From Actinomadura pelletieri DSM 43383 (GTDB lineage: Bacteria; Actinomycetota; Actinomycetes; Streptosporangiales; Streptosporangiaceae), in contig NZ_RBWU01000006.1 of NCBI RefSeq assembly GCF_003634705.1, forward strand, positions 310,001 to 374,000: DNA of 64,000 bases. Reading direction: 5' to 3'. The notes beneath the pieces are model-generated. The model made no database searches and was not told where the DNA came from. It saw nothing but the letters and a program-made list of their open reading frames with translations. The position numbers and the translations under genes were made by a program. Position 1 is the first letter of the stretch. Each line of letters opens with the position of its first letter. Positions 1 to 6,697 of this stretch are shown here, in pieces.

Positions 1-2
1 TC

Positions 3-929
3 CCGCAGCCGGGACGGCGGCCCGCCAGGGACGAGCGGGCCCGGCGGCTGGTGATCCCGGTCGCTCCCGAGAACCCGGCCGCCGCCGCGCCCGGCCCCGC
101 TCCCGTGCTGCCCGGCCGTCCGGAACCCGCCAGGCCGCAGGTGCGGCGCGCCGAGCGCGCCGACTGGTCCGGGGGCATCCCCTGCCCGTGGTGCGACACC
201 CCGAACCCACCCGGCCGGAACTTCTGCCGCCAGTGCGCGATGGCGCTGTCGGCGGCGGACAAGGACGGGTACCGCACCCGCACCTGGTGGCAGCGGCTCT
301 TCGGCGGTGACGTCCCCCGGGAGGCGCCCTGGGCGGGGGAGCGGCCGAGGCTGCGCCGCGGTGGCCGTGCCCGCCTGCTGTCCTGGGCCGCGCTGGTCCT
401 GCTCGCCGTGCCGCTGGTCTGGACGGCGGCGGTGAAGACCGACGACGCGGTCAACGGGGTCGTCGACCATTTCGTCAAGCGGGCGCCCGCGCCGACGAGC
501 GCGGCGAAGGCGTCGCACACCGACCCCAAGCACGGGCCCAAGTTCGCGTTCGACGCGCTCAAGAACACCTTCTGGGGCACCGGTCACGGCGGCAGCGGGC
601 AGAACATCTTCCTGGAGGCGACGTTCGCGCAGCCCCGCCGCCTGCTCAACGTGATCATCACTTCGGGGATGTCGACGCAGCCGGACAAGTACGCCACGCA
701 GGCCCGTCCGCAGAGCCTGCACGCGACCGTGTTCTCCTCCGACGGCAGCAGCAGGACCACGACGCTGCACCTCGACGACGTCCCAGGGCCACAGAAGCTC
801 AAACTTCGCGGTGACAACGTCGTCCGGGTCCGGCTGACGATCCGTTCCGCCTACGGCGTCGCGGACGACCGGCAGGTCTGCATAGCCGAGGTCGAGTTCT
901 TCACCCGGTCCACCGCCAAGACGCTCTGA
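3..929 (+). CDS. Zinc-ribbon membrane protein with discoidin-like C-terminal domain (5' end cut)
   Basis: The reading frame is open from the window edge through a possible GTG at 51, so the gene probably starts upstream. The visible protein has a Pro/Ala/Arg-rich N-terminus, a four-Cys zinc ribbon (CPWCDTPNPPGRNFCRQC, roughly residues 45-62 counted from the GTG), a single transmembrane helix (about residues 109-125, LSWAALVLLAVPLVW) and a roughly 130-residue C-terminal domain. The tail (FDALKNTFWG..., ending CIAEVEFF) looks like the discoidin/NADase-type glycan-binding fold that actinobacteria attach to zinc-ribbon membrane proteins. The topology suggests a cytosolic ribbon and an extracellular sugar- or cell-wall-binding domain. 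The domain naming comes from recognition, not a search; the molecular role is unknown. Confidence 0.75.
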   Translation, partial: PQPGRRPARDERARRLVIPVAPENPAAAAPGPAPVLPGRPEPARPQVRRAERADWSGGIPCPWCDTPNPPGRNFCRQCAMALSAADKDGYRTRTWWQRLFGGDVPREAPWAGERPRLRRGGRARLLSWAALVLLAVPLVWTAAVKTDDAVNGVVDHFVKRAPAPTSAAKASHTDPKHGPKFAFDALKNTFWGTGHGGSGQNIFLEATFAQPRRLLNVIITSGMSTQPDKYATQARPQSLHATVFSSDGSSRTTTLHLDDVPGPQKLKLRGDNVVRVRLTIRSAYGVADDRQVCIAEVEFFTRSTAKTL

Positions 930-1136
930 CCCCGAGGGGAGGACGGTCACCCGGGGTCGTGTCTCGTCGACGGCCGGACCGTCGCGTTCCCCGGCACCTG
1001 CGGGCGGCCGGCACCGATGATCGAGGACGTGTCGTTCGGCCTGAAGACCGGTGACACGCCGGGCACCGTCCGGGTCGACGGCGCCGACCATCCGAAGGGT
1101 CGGTCATCGCCTCATGAGCCGGACGGAATGTAGGTC
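930..1136 (+). pseudogene. Possible gene relic after the zinc-ribbon gene
   Basis: Directly after the TGA at 927-929 the same frame stays open to a TAG near 1134. It encodes a plausible protein-like stretch (LVDGRTVAFPGT, then MIEDVSFGLKTGDTPG). The MIEDVSFGLKTG segment resembles the strand before the Walker A of ABC-transporter ATPases, but no P-loop follows. There is no convincing start or ribosome-binding site. It overlaps the stop codon of the gene on the opposite strand. It may be a decayed ATPase fragment or chance coding. Confidence 0.2.
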
Positions 1137-1696
1137 CAGGCGTTGGTGTGGGTCTCCTTGACGTCCACGCAGGTCGCGGTGAAGTCCTTCGAGTCGATCA
1201 GGCGGTATCCGGTGGCGGTCTGGTAGACCGAATCGGAGATGATCAGCCCGAAGTCGGCGCTGCTCTCCTCCAGCTGTCGCTTGAAGGTGTCCGCCTCCAG
1301 GAGGCGGAAGAGCAGGTTGACGGCCTTCCCGGACACGCCGTAGGGGTCCTGGTGCACATAGCCGTCGGTGAGCGCCATGCGTAGCTGGAGCTCGTGTTGC
1401 GGATCGATGACGCACCGGTTGTGGAGCCTGATTCCGGTGAGGGTCTCTTGCAGGAGGGGCGTCAGCAGCGTTTCCAGGCCCGCCGAATTGAGGACCATCA
1501 AGATGCCGTCGCCGCGATCCTCGTGCCGGATCGTGCGCCAGGGGACACCGGCCGCCTCGCACGCGTTCTTCGTGATCCTGTACAGGGCCTGACGGAGGAC
1601 GATCTTCGCGGCCTCGTCGCGCCGGGAGAATCCGGGGATGTCGTTGGCGGCCAGCAGGCGATGGCGCGGCTTGGCCTCGGTGCGGTTCTCGATCAA
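1112..1696 (-). CDS. Nucleotidyl-cyclase-like regulatory protein
   Basis: About 194 residues. I place the start at a TTG at 1696, whose last bases overlap the TGA of the upstream small gene (TTGA), which suggests translational coupling. The protein resembles a group of actinobacterial proteins built on a class III cyclase-like fold. It has a start block HRLLAANDIPGFSRRDE, a central HEDRGDGILMVLN segment, then GKAVNLLFRLLEADTFKRQL and FGLIISDSVYQ. In the relatives I recall, the first block reads LLAxDIEGS and the second DRGDGxLxL. The first metal-binding Asp of true cyclases may be kept (ND), but catalytic competence is doubtful. It is probably a signalling or effector-recruiting partner of the small protein encoded just before it. 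Confidence 0.6.
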   Translation of the reverse strand: MIENRTEAKPRHRLLAANDIPGFSRRDEAAKIVLRQALYRITKNACEAAGVPWRTIRHEDRGDGILMVLNSAGLETLLTPLLQETLTGIRLHNRCVIDPQHELQLRMALTDGYVHQDPYGVSGKAVNLLFRLLEADTFKRQLEESSADFGLIISDSVYQTATGYRLIDSKDFTATCVDVKETHTNAWTYIPSGS

Positions 1697-1890
1697 AGGG
1701 CACCTGCTGTTTTCGTGATGGGTTCGGCGAACGGGTCGTCCCAGAACTCGACCAGTTCCTCGGCGCTGAGCTCGTGCAGAACCGGCCGGCGGTCGATGAG
1801 CCGGCCCGTCCTGAGCATCCATACGGTCGTCAATGCCATCGCCAGCGCGGACTCGTCCGGGCACCGGGGGCCGGTGTCGTCGGCGGGCAC
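1693..1890 (-). CDS. Small conserved-type protein coupled to the cyclase-like gene
   Basis: 65 residues from a GTG at 1890 preceded by a good ribosome-binding site (GGGAGAACGAG). The body (ALTTVWMLRTGRLIDRRP, then LHELSAEELVEFWDDP) is acidic and helical with no signal or membrane segment. The Leu-Ser-Ala-Glu-Glu-Leu core is typical of a small partner protein. Its stop codon overlaps the start of the next gene, so the two are co-translated and probably act together. I do not recognise a named family. The shorter start at the internal MALTTVW is possible but has no comparable ribosome-binding site. Confidence 0.55.
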   Translation of the reverse strand: MPADDTGPRCPDESALAMALTTVWMLRTGRLIDRRPVLHELSAEELVEFWDDPFAEPITKTAGAL

Positions 1891-2092
1891 CTCGTTCTCC
1901 CGGTCGAACACGCGATTACCGCACGGTCGTGAACGAGACCGGAAGGCGCAATGGGCCGCGCGACGAACGGTGGTCCTGAATGGCAGCAACGAATTTCTCC
2001 AGCATGGTCTTGCCCATCGGGAGTTCAGCGACGCGACGAACTATTCCGTGCCGTTCGCGGCCGTCGCCCATGCTTCACCGACAATGGGCGAT

Positions 2093-2151
2093 CGGCGAAC
2101 GAAAAAATATGTCCGGGAACGGCGGTGAACGTCGGCGAACGCCGGTGAACG
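2093..2151. repeat. Helically phased direct repeats CGGYGAACG
   Basis: The nonamer CGGYGAACG occurs at 2093, 2123, 2133 and 2143. The last three are exactly 10 bp apart (one helical turn), and the first lies 30 bp before them. They sit between the stop of the gene at 2250 and the start of the small gene at 1890, about 200-260 bp upstream of the latter. The phasing suggests a regulator-binding array for the 1890-1112 operon. There is no direct evidence of binding. Confidence 0.45.
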
Positions 2152-2249
2152 ATCGCGTACGCCCGCGGACGAACGACAACGCCGCTGCCTTGTAGTGATA
2201 TGTCCGTATGTGTGCGCCGTGCCGGAGTCGGTGGACGCGAACCGGCCCG

Positions 2250-3215
2250 TCAGCGCGGCTCGTCGCCCTCCGCCGCGATGGGGACCGCCCTGAGAGCGGC
2301 CTGCTGGACGCAGGACAGGAAGAACTCCAGCGCCGCCTCATGCCCGCAGCCCTCGGCCCGGCGGGCCAGCTCCTTGGCGCGGGCACGGGCATCGTGGACG
2401 TCGATGCTCCGGCCGGGTTCGGGGACCAGGCCGGCCGCCGCCGGATGCCGGGCGGCGGTGGCGCTGACCAGCCAGGCCTGGGCCCGCGCGCAGTGATCTG
2501 GGTCGAGGGCGAGAGCGACGGCGAGCTGGTAGAGGGCCTCGGGGTCCCCGATCCTGGCGTGCTCGGCGAGGACGAGGCCGTAGTCGCCATGGGCGACGAG
2601 CGCGGCCGACTCGTCGGGCGTCAGATGCACCGGATCGGTGTGACGGGTGGTGCCCGGCGGAACCGGCGGCGACGCCGTCGGCATCACCGCCAGCCGGCTC
2701 CCGCCTTCCACCGGGCCGGGAGGGACGACGGGTGCGGTGGCGCCACCGCTGCCGGAGGGTTCGGCCGTGCCGGTGGCGGTCGAGGAGGTGCCGGCGTCCT
2801 GCCGTCCGCCGTGCCGGGGGAGCGGCGGCTCGGGCCGGTTCTGCCGCTTGGCCTGGCGGAGCCGCGCCTGCCAGGCCTCCAGAATGCATTCCCAGTCGTG
2901 CGGGGTGCCGGTCTCCGGGTCGGATCTGATGCTGCCGTTCTCCACCGCGCAACGCAGATGGCCGAGTATGAGCGCCGCGGTTATCCCGGCGGCGGGCAGG
3001 GTGCCCTTGGAGCCGGTGAAGAACTGGCTCATGGCCGATTTCGACAGGGTGCGCGGCACGCTCTTGCGGCCATGCTTGAGGGGAAATAACTGTTCCAGTC
3101 GCGCGACGTTGTCGAGGACGCTGGAGGAGTCGGGCTTACCACAGTCGGCGCGGAACTGCCGGAAATCCTCGAAGATGTCCTCATGACCTGCGGGATAAAA
3201 TGGCCGGTGAGTCAT
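2250..3215 (-). CDS. Hypothetical protein with Sel1/TPR-like C-terminal part
   Basis: 321 residues from an ATG at 3215. The N-terminal ~110 residues are charged and helical and include LSKSAMSQFFTGSKGTLPAA, which could be an unusual helix-turn-helix. A linker of about 90 residues rich in Pro/Gly/Ser/Thr follows. The C-terminal ~110 residues hold helix pairs such as HARIGDPEALYQLAVALALD and CARAQAWLVSATAARHPAAA, like Sel1 or TPR repeats. There is no signal peptide. Function is unknown; a regulatory or protein-interaction role fits the architecture. It is monocistronic, with a long upstream region. Confidence 0.6.
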   Translation of the reverse strand: MTHRPFYPAGHEDIFEDFRQFRADCGKPDSSSVLDNVARLEQLFPLKHGRKSVPRTLSKSAMSQFFTGSKGTLPAAGITAALILGHLRCAVENGSIRSDPETGTPHDWECILEAWQARLRQAKRQNRPEPPLPRHGGRQDAGTSSTATGTAEPSGSGGATAPVVPPGPVEGGSRLAVMPTASPPVPPGTTRHTDPVHLTPDESAALVAHGDYGLVLAEHARIGDPEALYQLAVALALDPDHCARAQAWLVSATAARHPAAAGLVPEPGRSIDVHDARARAKELARRAEGCGHEAALEFFLSCVQQAALRAVPIAAEGDEPR

Positions 3216-3557
3216 GTCGTCCCGATCGATAGCACTGTCGTATCGCCTGGTGGGTTCCGCCGCCGGGCGGAAGTCACATGGTGAGGGTCACCGTGTTACG
3301 CGGAGCGCTCAGCACAGGTGGGCGGTACGACCGCCCCTACGGGTTTCACGGTGCGGCGCACTGCGCACGTCGTGGGCGTGACCAACCGAGTCAACACGCC
3401 TCCCTCACCATCCGGCTACGACCGACCGATCGGACACCGCTCATGGGTGCCGCCGGGACTTCGCGGTCGGACGCGTCCGCGTGGACCGCTGACCCCCACC
3501 CTGACATGGGGTGAGGCGTGACGTCTGTGCCATATGACACCTTACGATGTCATTTGA
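3216..3557. other. Intergenic region with an inverted repeat
   Basis: No convincing gene. Near the right end is the inverted repeat ATGACA-8 nt-TGTCAT (3534-3553), just past the stop of the XRE gene. A smaller hairpin, CACCC-TGACATG-GGGTG, lies at about 3498-3514. Either may terminate the XRE gene, or the first may be an operator far upstream of the gene starting at 3215. The plus-strand frames here look like noise. Confidence 0.4.
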
Positions 3558-4466
3558 TCACAGCGTGTCGATCATTTGGCCCAGGACGACCGGGGTGCGT
3601 TCGGGGGGTAGGGCCTGCGTCCCCAGGAGGTTCATGACGTGACGGTAGAAGTCGCCGTCACCGGGTCGGCGCGGATACACGGCGCTGCCGAGCTGCTCCA
3701 GGAAGACGAGATCGGCCAGTTCGGACTCGCGCCACCGCAGCAGGGCGATCGGTCCGGCGAGCGCCGGATGGCCCCCATGGGCGAACGGCAGGATCTGGAC
3801 GGTGATGTGCGGTAGTACGCACATGTCGCGCACATGCTTCAGTTGGGCGCGCATCGTTCTCGTCCCGCCCACGGGCCGGCGCAGTGCCGCCTCGTCGATG
3901 ACCGCCCAGAGCCGGGTGGGCGGATCCTGATGAAGGATCCGCTGGCGTCGTATCCGCAACCGCACCCGGGACTCGATCTGCCCCTCGTCGGCCCCGCCGG
4001 ACAGCAGCCTGATCTGGGCGCGTGCGTACTCCGGAGTCTGGAGCAGGTCCGGAACCGCCTGGACGCTGTAGGTCCGAACGATCGCCGCCGTCTGTTCGGC
4101 GCCCAGGTACGGCAGGAACCATGCGGGGATCACCGGGCGGAAGGGCTGCCACCAGCCGGGACGATGCGTCTGGCGAGCCATCTCCACCAGGGCGACGCGG
4201 GTGCCGTGCTGCTCGACCTCGTAGAGGTCGCACAGCGCCACCACGTCGACGAGCCGGGAGCCGGTCAGGCCCAGTTCCATGCTCACCAGCCGGGCCTCGG
4301 AGCCGACCACCTCGGCCGCGTGGAGCCGGTCCAGCCCGCGCTGCTTGCGCAGCCGCCGCAGCCGGGCCCCGAGCAGCAGCCGCGGCATCGTCGGCCCCGG
4401 AGCCTTGTCGGCGCTCATCTGATCCGACAGTTGGGTGATGAGCAGGCCCCCCGGCGCCACGGTCAC
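3558..4466 (-). CDS. XRE-family transcriptional regulator with DUF5753 domain
   Basis: 302 residues from a GTG at 4466, chosen because GAGGGAGGAC stands just before it; longer starts lack this. An N-terminal helix-turn-helix (LGARLRRLRKQRGLDRLHAA, then VSMELGLTGSRLVDVVALCDLYEV) is followed by the long DUF5753 ligand-sensing-like domain, recognisable by WFLPYLGAEQTAAIVRTY, VPDLLQTPEYARA and HITVQILPFAHGGHPAL. Such regulators in actinomycetes control development, antibiotic production or a neighbouring small partner. No DUF397 partner is visible nearby; the next gene upstream is a SAM methyltransferase of a family often found beside them. Confidence 0.88.
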   Translation of the reverse strand: MTVAPGGLLITQLSDQMSADKAPGPTMPRLLLGARLRRLRKQRGLDRLHAAEVVGSEARLVSMELGLTGSRLVDVVALCDLYEVEQHGTRVALVEMARQTHRPGWWQPFRPVIPAWFLPYLGAEQTAAIVRTYSVQAVPDLLQTPEYARAQIRLLSGGADEGQIESRVRLRIRRQRILHQDPPTRLWAVIDEAALRRPVGGTRTMRAQLKHVRDMCVLPHITVQILPFAHGGHPALAGPIALLRWRESELADLVFLEQLGSAVYPRRPGDGDFYRHVMNLLGTQALPPERTPVVLGQMIDTL

Positions 4467-4829
4467 TCGTCCTCCCTCGCACATGCCACCACGGCCGCGT
4501 CGGCGGCGCGCCGCCACCCCTTCCCACGTTTCGCGTGCGGTGCGGGACGCGTGATTTTCATTCCCGGCCGTACCGGTTCGCGCCCCTCCCTCCAGCGCCA
4601 TAGAAGTACAACCCGCGAAACCGTCCCGGACGGTTTTACGGCCGGGGGATGAATACCATCAGGCATCTTTCTCCCCGCCGGAGGCCTCATGCTTACCGAG
4701 TTCTCGATCACCGACCGGTCAGGTTCCGCATGACCTGCCGATGATGGCCTGCCCACGCCGTTGTGTGCAAGGAACCACCAAGGCCATAAGGGGCCAAGGA
4801 AAATGTCATCCGACGTCGTGACGACCAGA
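4467..4829. other. Intergenic region, one possible 14-codon ORF
   Basis: No established gene. On the plus strand a mini-ORF at 4689-4733 (MLTEFSITDRSGSA) has a well-placed GGAGG before its ATG. It might be a leader or small peptide but could equally be chance. The rest should contain the promoter of the XRE gene. Confidence 0.25.
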
Positions 4830-5645
4830 TCAGGGTTTACGTGCCACCCCGCAGTACTGGTCGGACTCGGCCGGTTCACCGAACGGCAGCGCCTCGGGAC
4901 GCCAGCGCGTGCACGACACGACTCCGGGCTCGACCAATTCCAGCCCCGTGAACAGGGCCTTGATCCGCGCCGGGCTGCGGTGGATTCCCGGTGGCTTCCC
5001 GAACCGGTTCCATTGGCGGATCGCCTCGGCCATCCTCTCTCCGGTGACCTCGATCGTGGGGTGGGCGATGGCCAGGTGGCTGCCCGGCGCCGTCTCGTCC
5101 ATCAGCCGACCGATGATCCGGTGGGCCTCCCGGTCGTCGGTGATGTGCCACACCACGCCCAGCATGGTGACCGCCACGGGCCGGGAGAAGTCCAGGGTGT
5201 CGCGCGCGCCCCGCAGGATCGTCTCCGGGTCGTACATGTCGGCGTCGAGGTAGGCGGTCTCTCCCTGGGCGGTGCTGGTCAGCAGTGCCCGCGCGTGCGC
5301 GAGGACCAGGGGGTCGTTGTCGACGTAGACGATTCGCGATTCGGGAGCGAGACGTTGCGCCACCTCATGGGTGTTGTCGACCGTCGGCAGGCCCGTTCCG
5401 ATATCAAGGAACTGCCGAACTCCCTGCCCGATGAAGTACTCGACCACCCGCTTCAGGAACCGGCGATCCGCGCGGGCCTGTTCGACGATGTCGGGAAGCA
5501 CTTCGGCGATCTGGTCGCCCAACCGGCGATCGACGGGATAGTTCTCCTTACCGCCCAGCCAGTAATCCCATATCCTCGCCGAATGTGACACCGATGTGTC
5601 GATGCTCGGGGTCGACTGTAAATCTGGTGCACGTGATTCGTCCAC
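4830..5645 (-). CDS. SAM-dependent methyltransferase (Methyltransf_19/DUF574 family)
   Basis: 271 residues from a GTG at 5645 with GGAGG upstream; an in-frame ATG 12 codons earlier is less likely. The family signature is clear: DTSVSHSARIWDYWLGGKENYPVDR at the N-terminus, the SAM-binding FLDIGTGLPTVDNTHEVAQ, the acidic loop IVYVDNDPLVLAHARALL, and AVTMLGVVWHI. The Rossmann fold occupies most of the protein. These proteins are very numerous in actinomycetes and frequently lie near XRE/DUF5753 regulators, as here. The substrate is unknown. Confidence 0.88.
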   Translation of the reverse strand: MDESRAPDLQSTPSIDTSVSHSARIWDYWLGGKENYPVDRRLGDQIAEVLPDIVEQARADRRFLKRVVEYFIGQGVRQFLDIGTGLPTVDNTHEVAQRLAPESRIVYVDNDPLVLAHARALLTSTAQGETAYLDADMYDPETILRGARDTLDFSRPVAVTMLGVVWHITDDREAHRIIGRLMDETAPGSHLAIAHPTIEVTGERMAEAIRQWNRFGKPPGIHRSPARIKALFTGLELVEPGVVSCTRWRPEALPFGEPAESDQYCGVARKP

Positions 5646-6019
5646 GACGAACGTCCTCCGCTGCCACCGAGTGCGCCTCATCGTATATCTTTACCGGCGG
5701 GAACTGAACCCCTCGCCGTGGAAATCTGTTCCGAGCATCACCGATGGTGAACAATCGCACCATTATCCAACGATGTCGGTTCGTCAGATTGCTCATTCGG
5801 CATAACGTCTCGCACACGTTCAACTACCGACACCGTGGTAGGCCGCCGTCCCGCGTACCCGTGGGGGGAGCGGGCGACCACGTCGGCGGCGGCGCGAGCC
5901 GTGATCCGGGCCCGGCGGTCGCTACGGAAAGTGGCAGGAAACAGGCCGGGGCGTGACGGCGTTCGCGTGGTTCCGCCCCGCCGGGGTCCAGCGCGGCGGG
6001 GCGGTGTCCTCGGAGGGTT
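5646..6019. other. Intergenic region
   Basis: Upstream region of the methyltransferase and downstream of the cupin gene. It is relatively AT-rich at 5680-5830, where the methyltransferase promoter should lie. I saw no gene, strong hairpin or repeat that I would defend. Confidence 0.4.
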
Positions 6020-6484
6020 CTACGACGCGGGTTCGTTGTCGCCCGACTTGTAGATCGGGCTCAACGACAGGGCGCTGAAACGGAACGGGCGGTCGACACG
6101 GTTGAACCCGAGCGGGCAGTGCTTGACGCCCGCGGGGATGTAGACCGAGCCGCTCGTCGTGATGGTGTGCCGGACGCCCTCGATGTCGAGGTAGATCTCC
6201 GCTCCCAGGTCGTCCACGTTGTCGGGGTCGTTGCCGTGCCAGATCAGGACCTCGTCATAGTCGTGCACGTGCTCCTTGACCCAGAGCACGGGACTGTCGC
6301 ACTCCTTGATCCACGTATAGGTCAGATGGATCTTGCTTTCCGGCACCTCCTGCGCCCGCATGAGGGCGAGGGCCTCGCCCACGTTGTCCGGTTCGTCGAC
6401 ACCGGCGGCCTCGCCCTCGTTGACGAGGTCGTTGAGGCAGTTCTGCATCTTCCTGACGAAGAGATGCTCGTACGGACTGGGCAT
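6020..6484 (-). CDS. Cupin-fold protein
   Basis: 154 residues from an ATG at 6484 with GGAAGG upstream; the longer frame has no support. The C-terminal half reads as a cupin: VHDYDEVLIWHGNDPDNV, IYLDIEGVRHTITTSGSVYI, then PAGVKHCPLGFNRVDRPF. The last segment carries the His of cupin motif 2 before the closing strands. The N-terminal part is helical (VRKMQNCLNDLVNEGEAAG). There is no signal peptide. Cupins of this size can be isomerases, dioxygenases or small-molecule sensors; nothing here identifies the substrate. Confidence 0.65.
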   Translation of the reverse strand: MPSPYEHLFVRKMQNCLNDLVNEGEAAGVDEPDNVGEALALMRAQEVPESKIHLTYTWIKECDSPVLWVKEHVHDYDEVLIWHGNDPDNVDDLGAEIYLDIEGVRHTITTSGSVYIPAGVKHCPLGFNRVDRPFRFSALSLSPIYKSGDNEPAS

Positions 6485-6666
6485 CGGCCCCCACCTTCCC
6501 GCGGAAGTCTGTGGCGAAATGTCGCGAGCGTAACAGTCCTGGTGACAGCCGTACCGGCCCGCCACGCTCGACTTCGTTCCTCGTTCGCGCGAGTGACATT
6601 GCGGAAGCGCCCGGTCCGGCCTTCCTACCCCCTGCGGAGAAAGGCCGGACCGGACAGGCCCTGGTC

Positions 6667-6691
6667 GGGGACCGGGCGTCACCCGGTCCCC
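6667..6691 (-). terminator. Strong hairpin terminator of the M4-M28 peptidase gene
   Basis: A perfect 10-bp stem GGGGACCGGG / CCCGGTCCCC with a 5-nt loop lies 7 bp after the stop codon of the peptidase gene on the minus strand. There is no long T-run, as is usual for actinomycete terminators. Confidence 0.75.
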
Positions 6692-6697
6692 GGACGG

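Noticed and set aside
1104..1703. Alternative minus-strand frame of 199 codons
   Set aside because: Overlaps the cyclase-like gene in another frame; Arg/Pro-rich composition without motifs.
4689..4733. 14-residue ORF as a RiPP precursor
   Set aside because: It has a good ribosome-binding site but no maturation genes nearby and is too short to judge.
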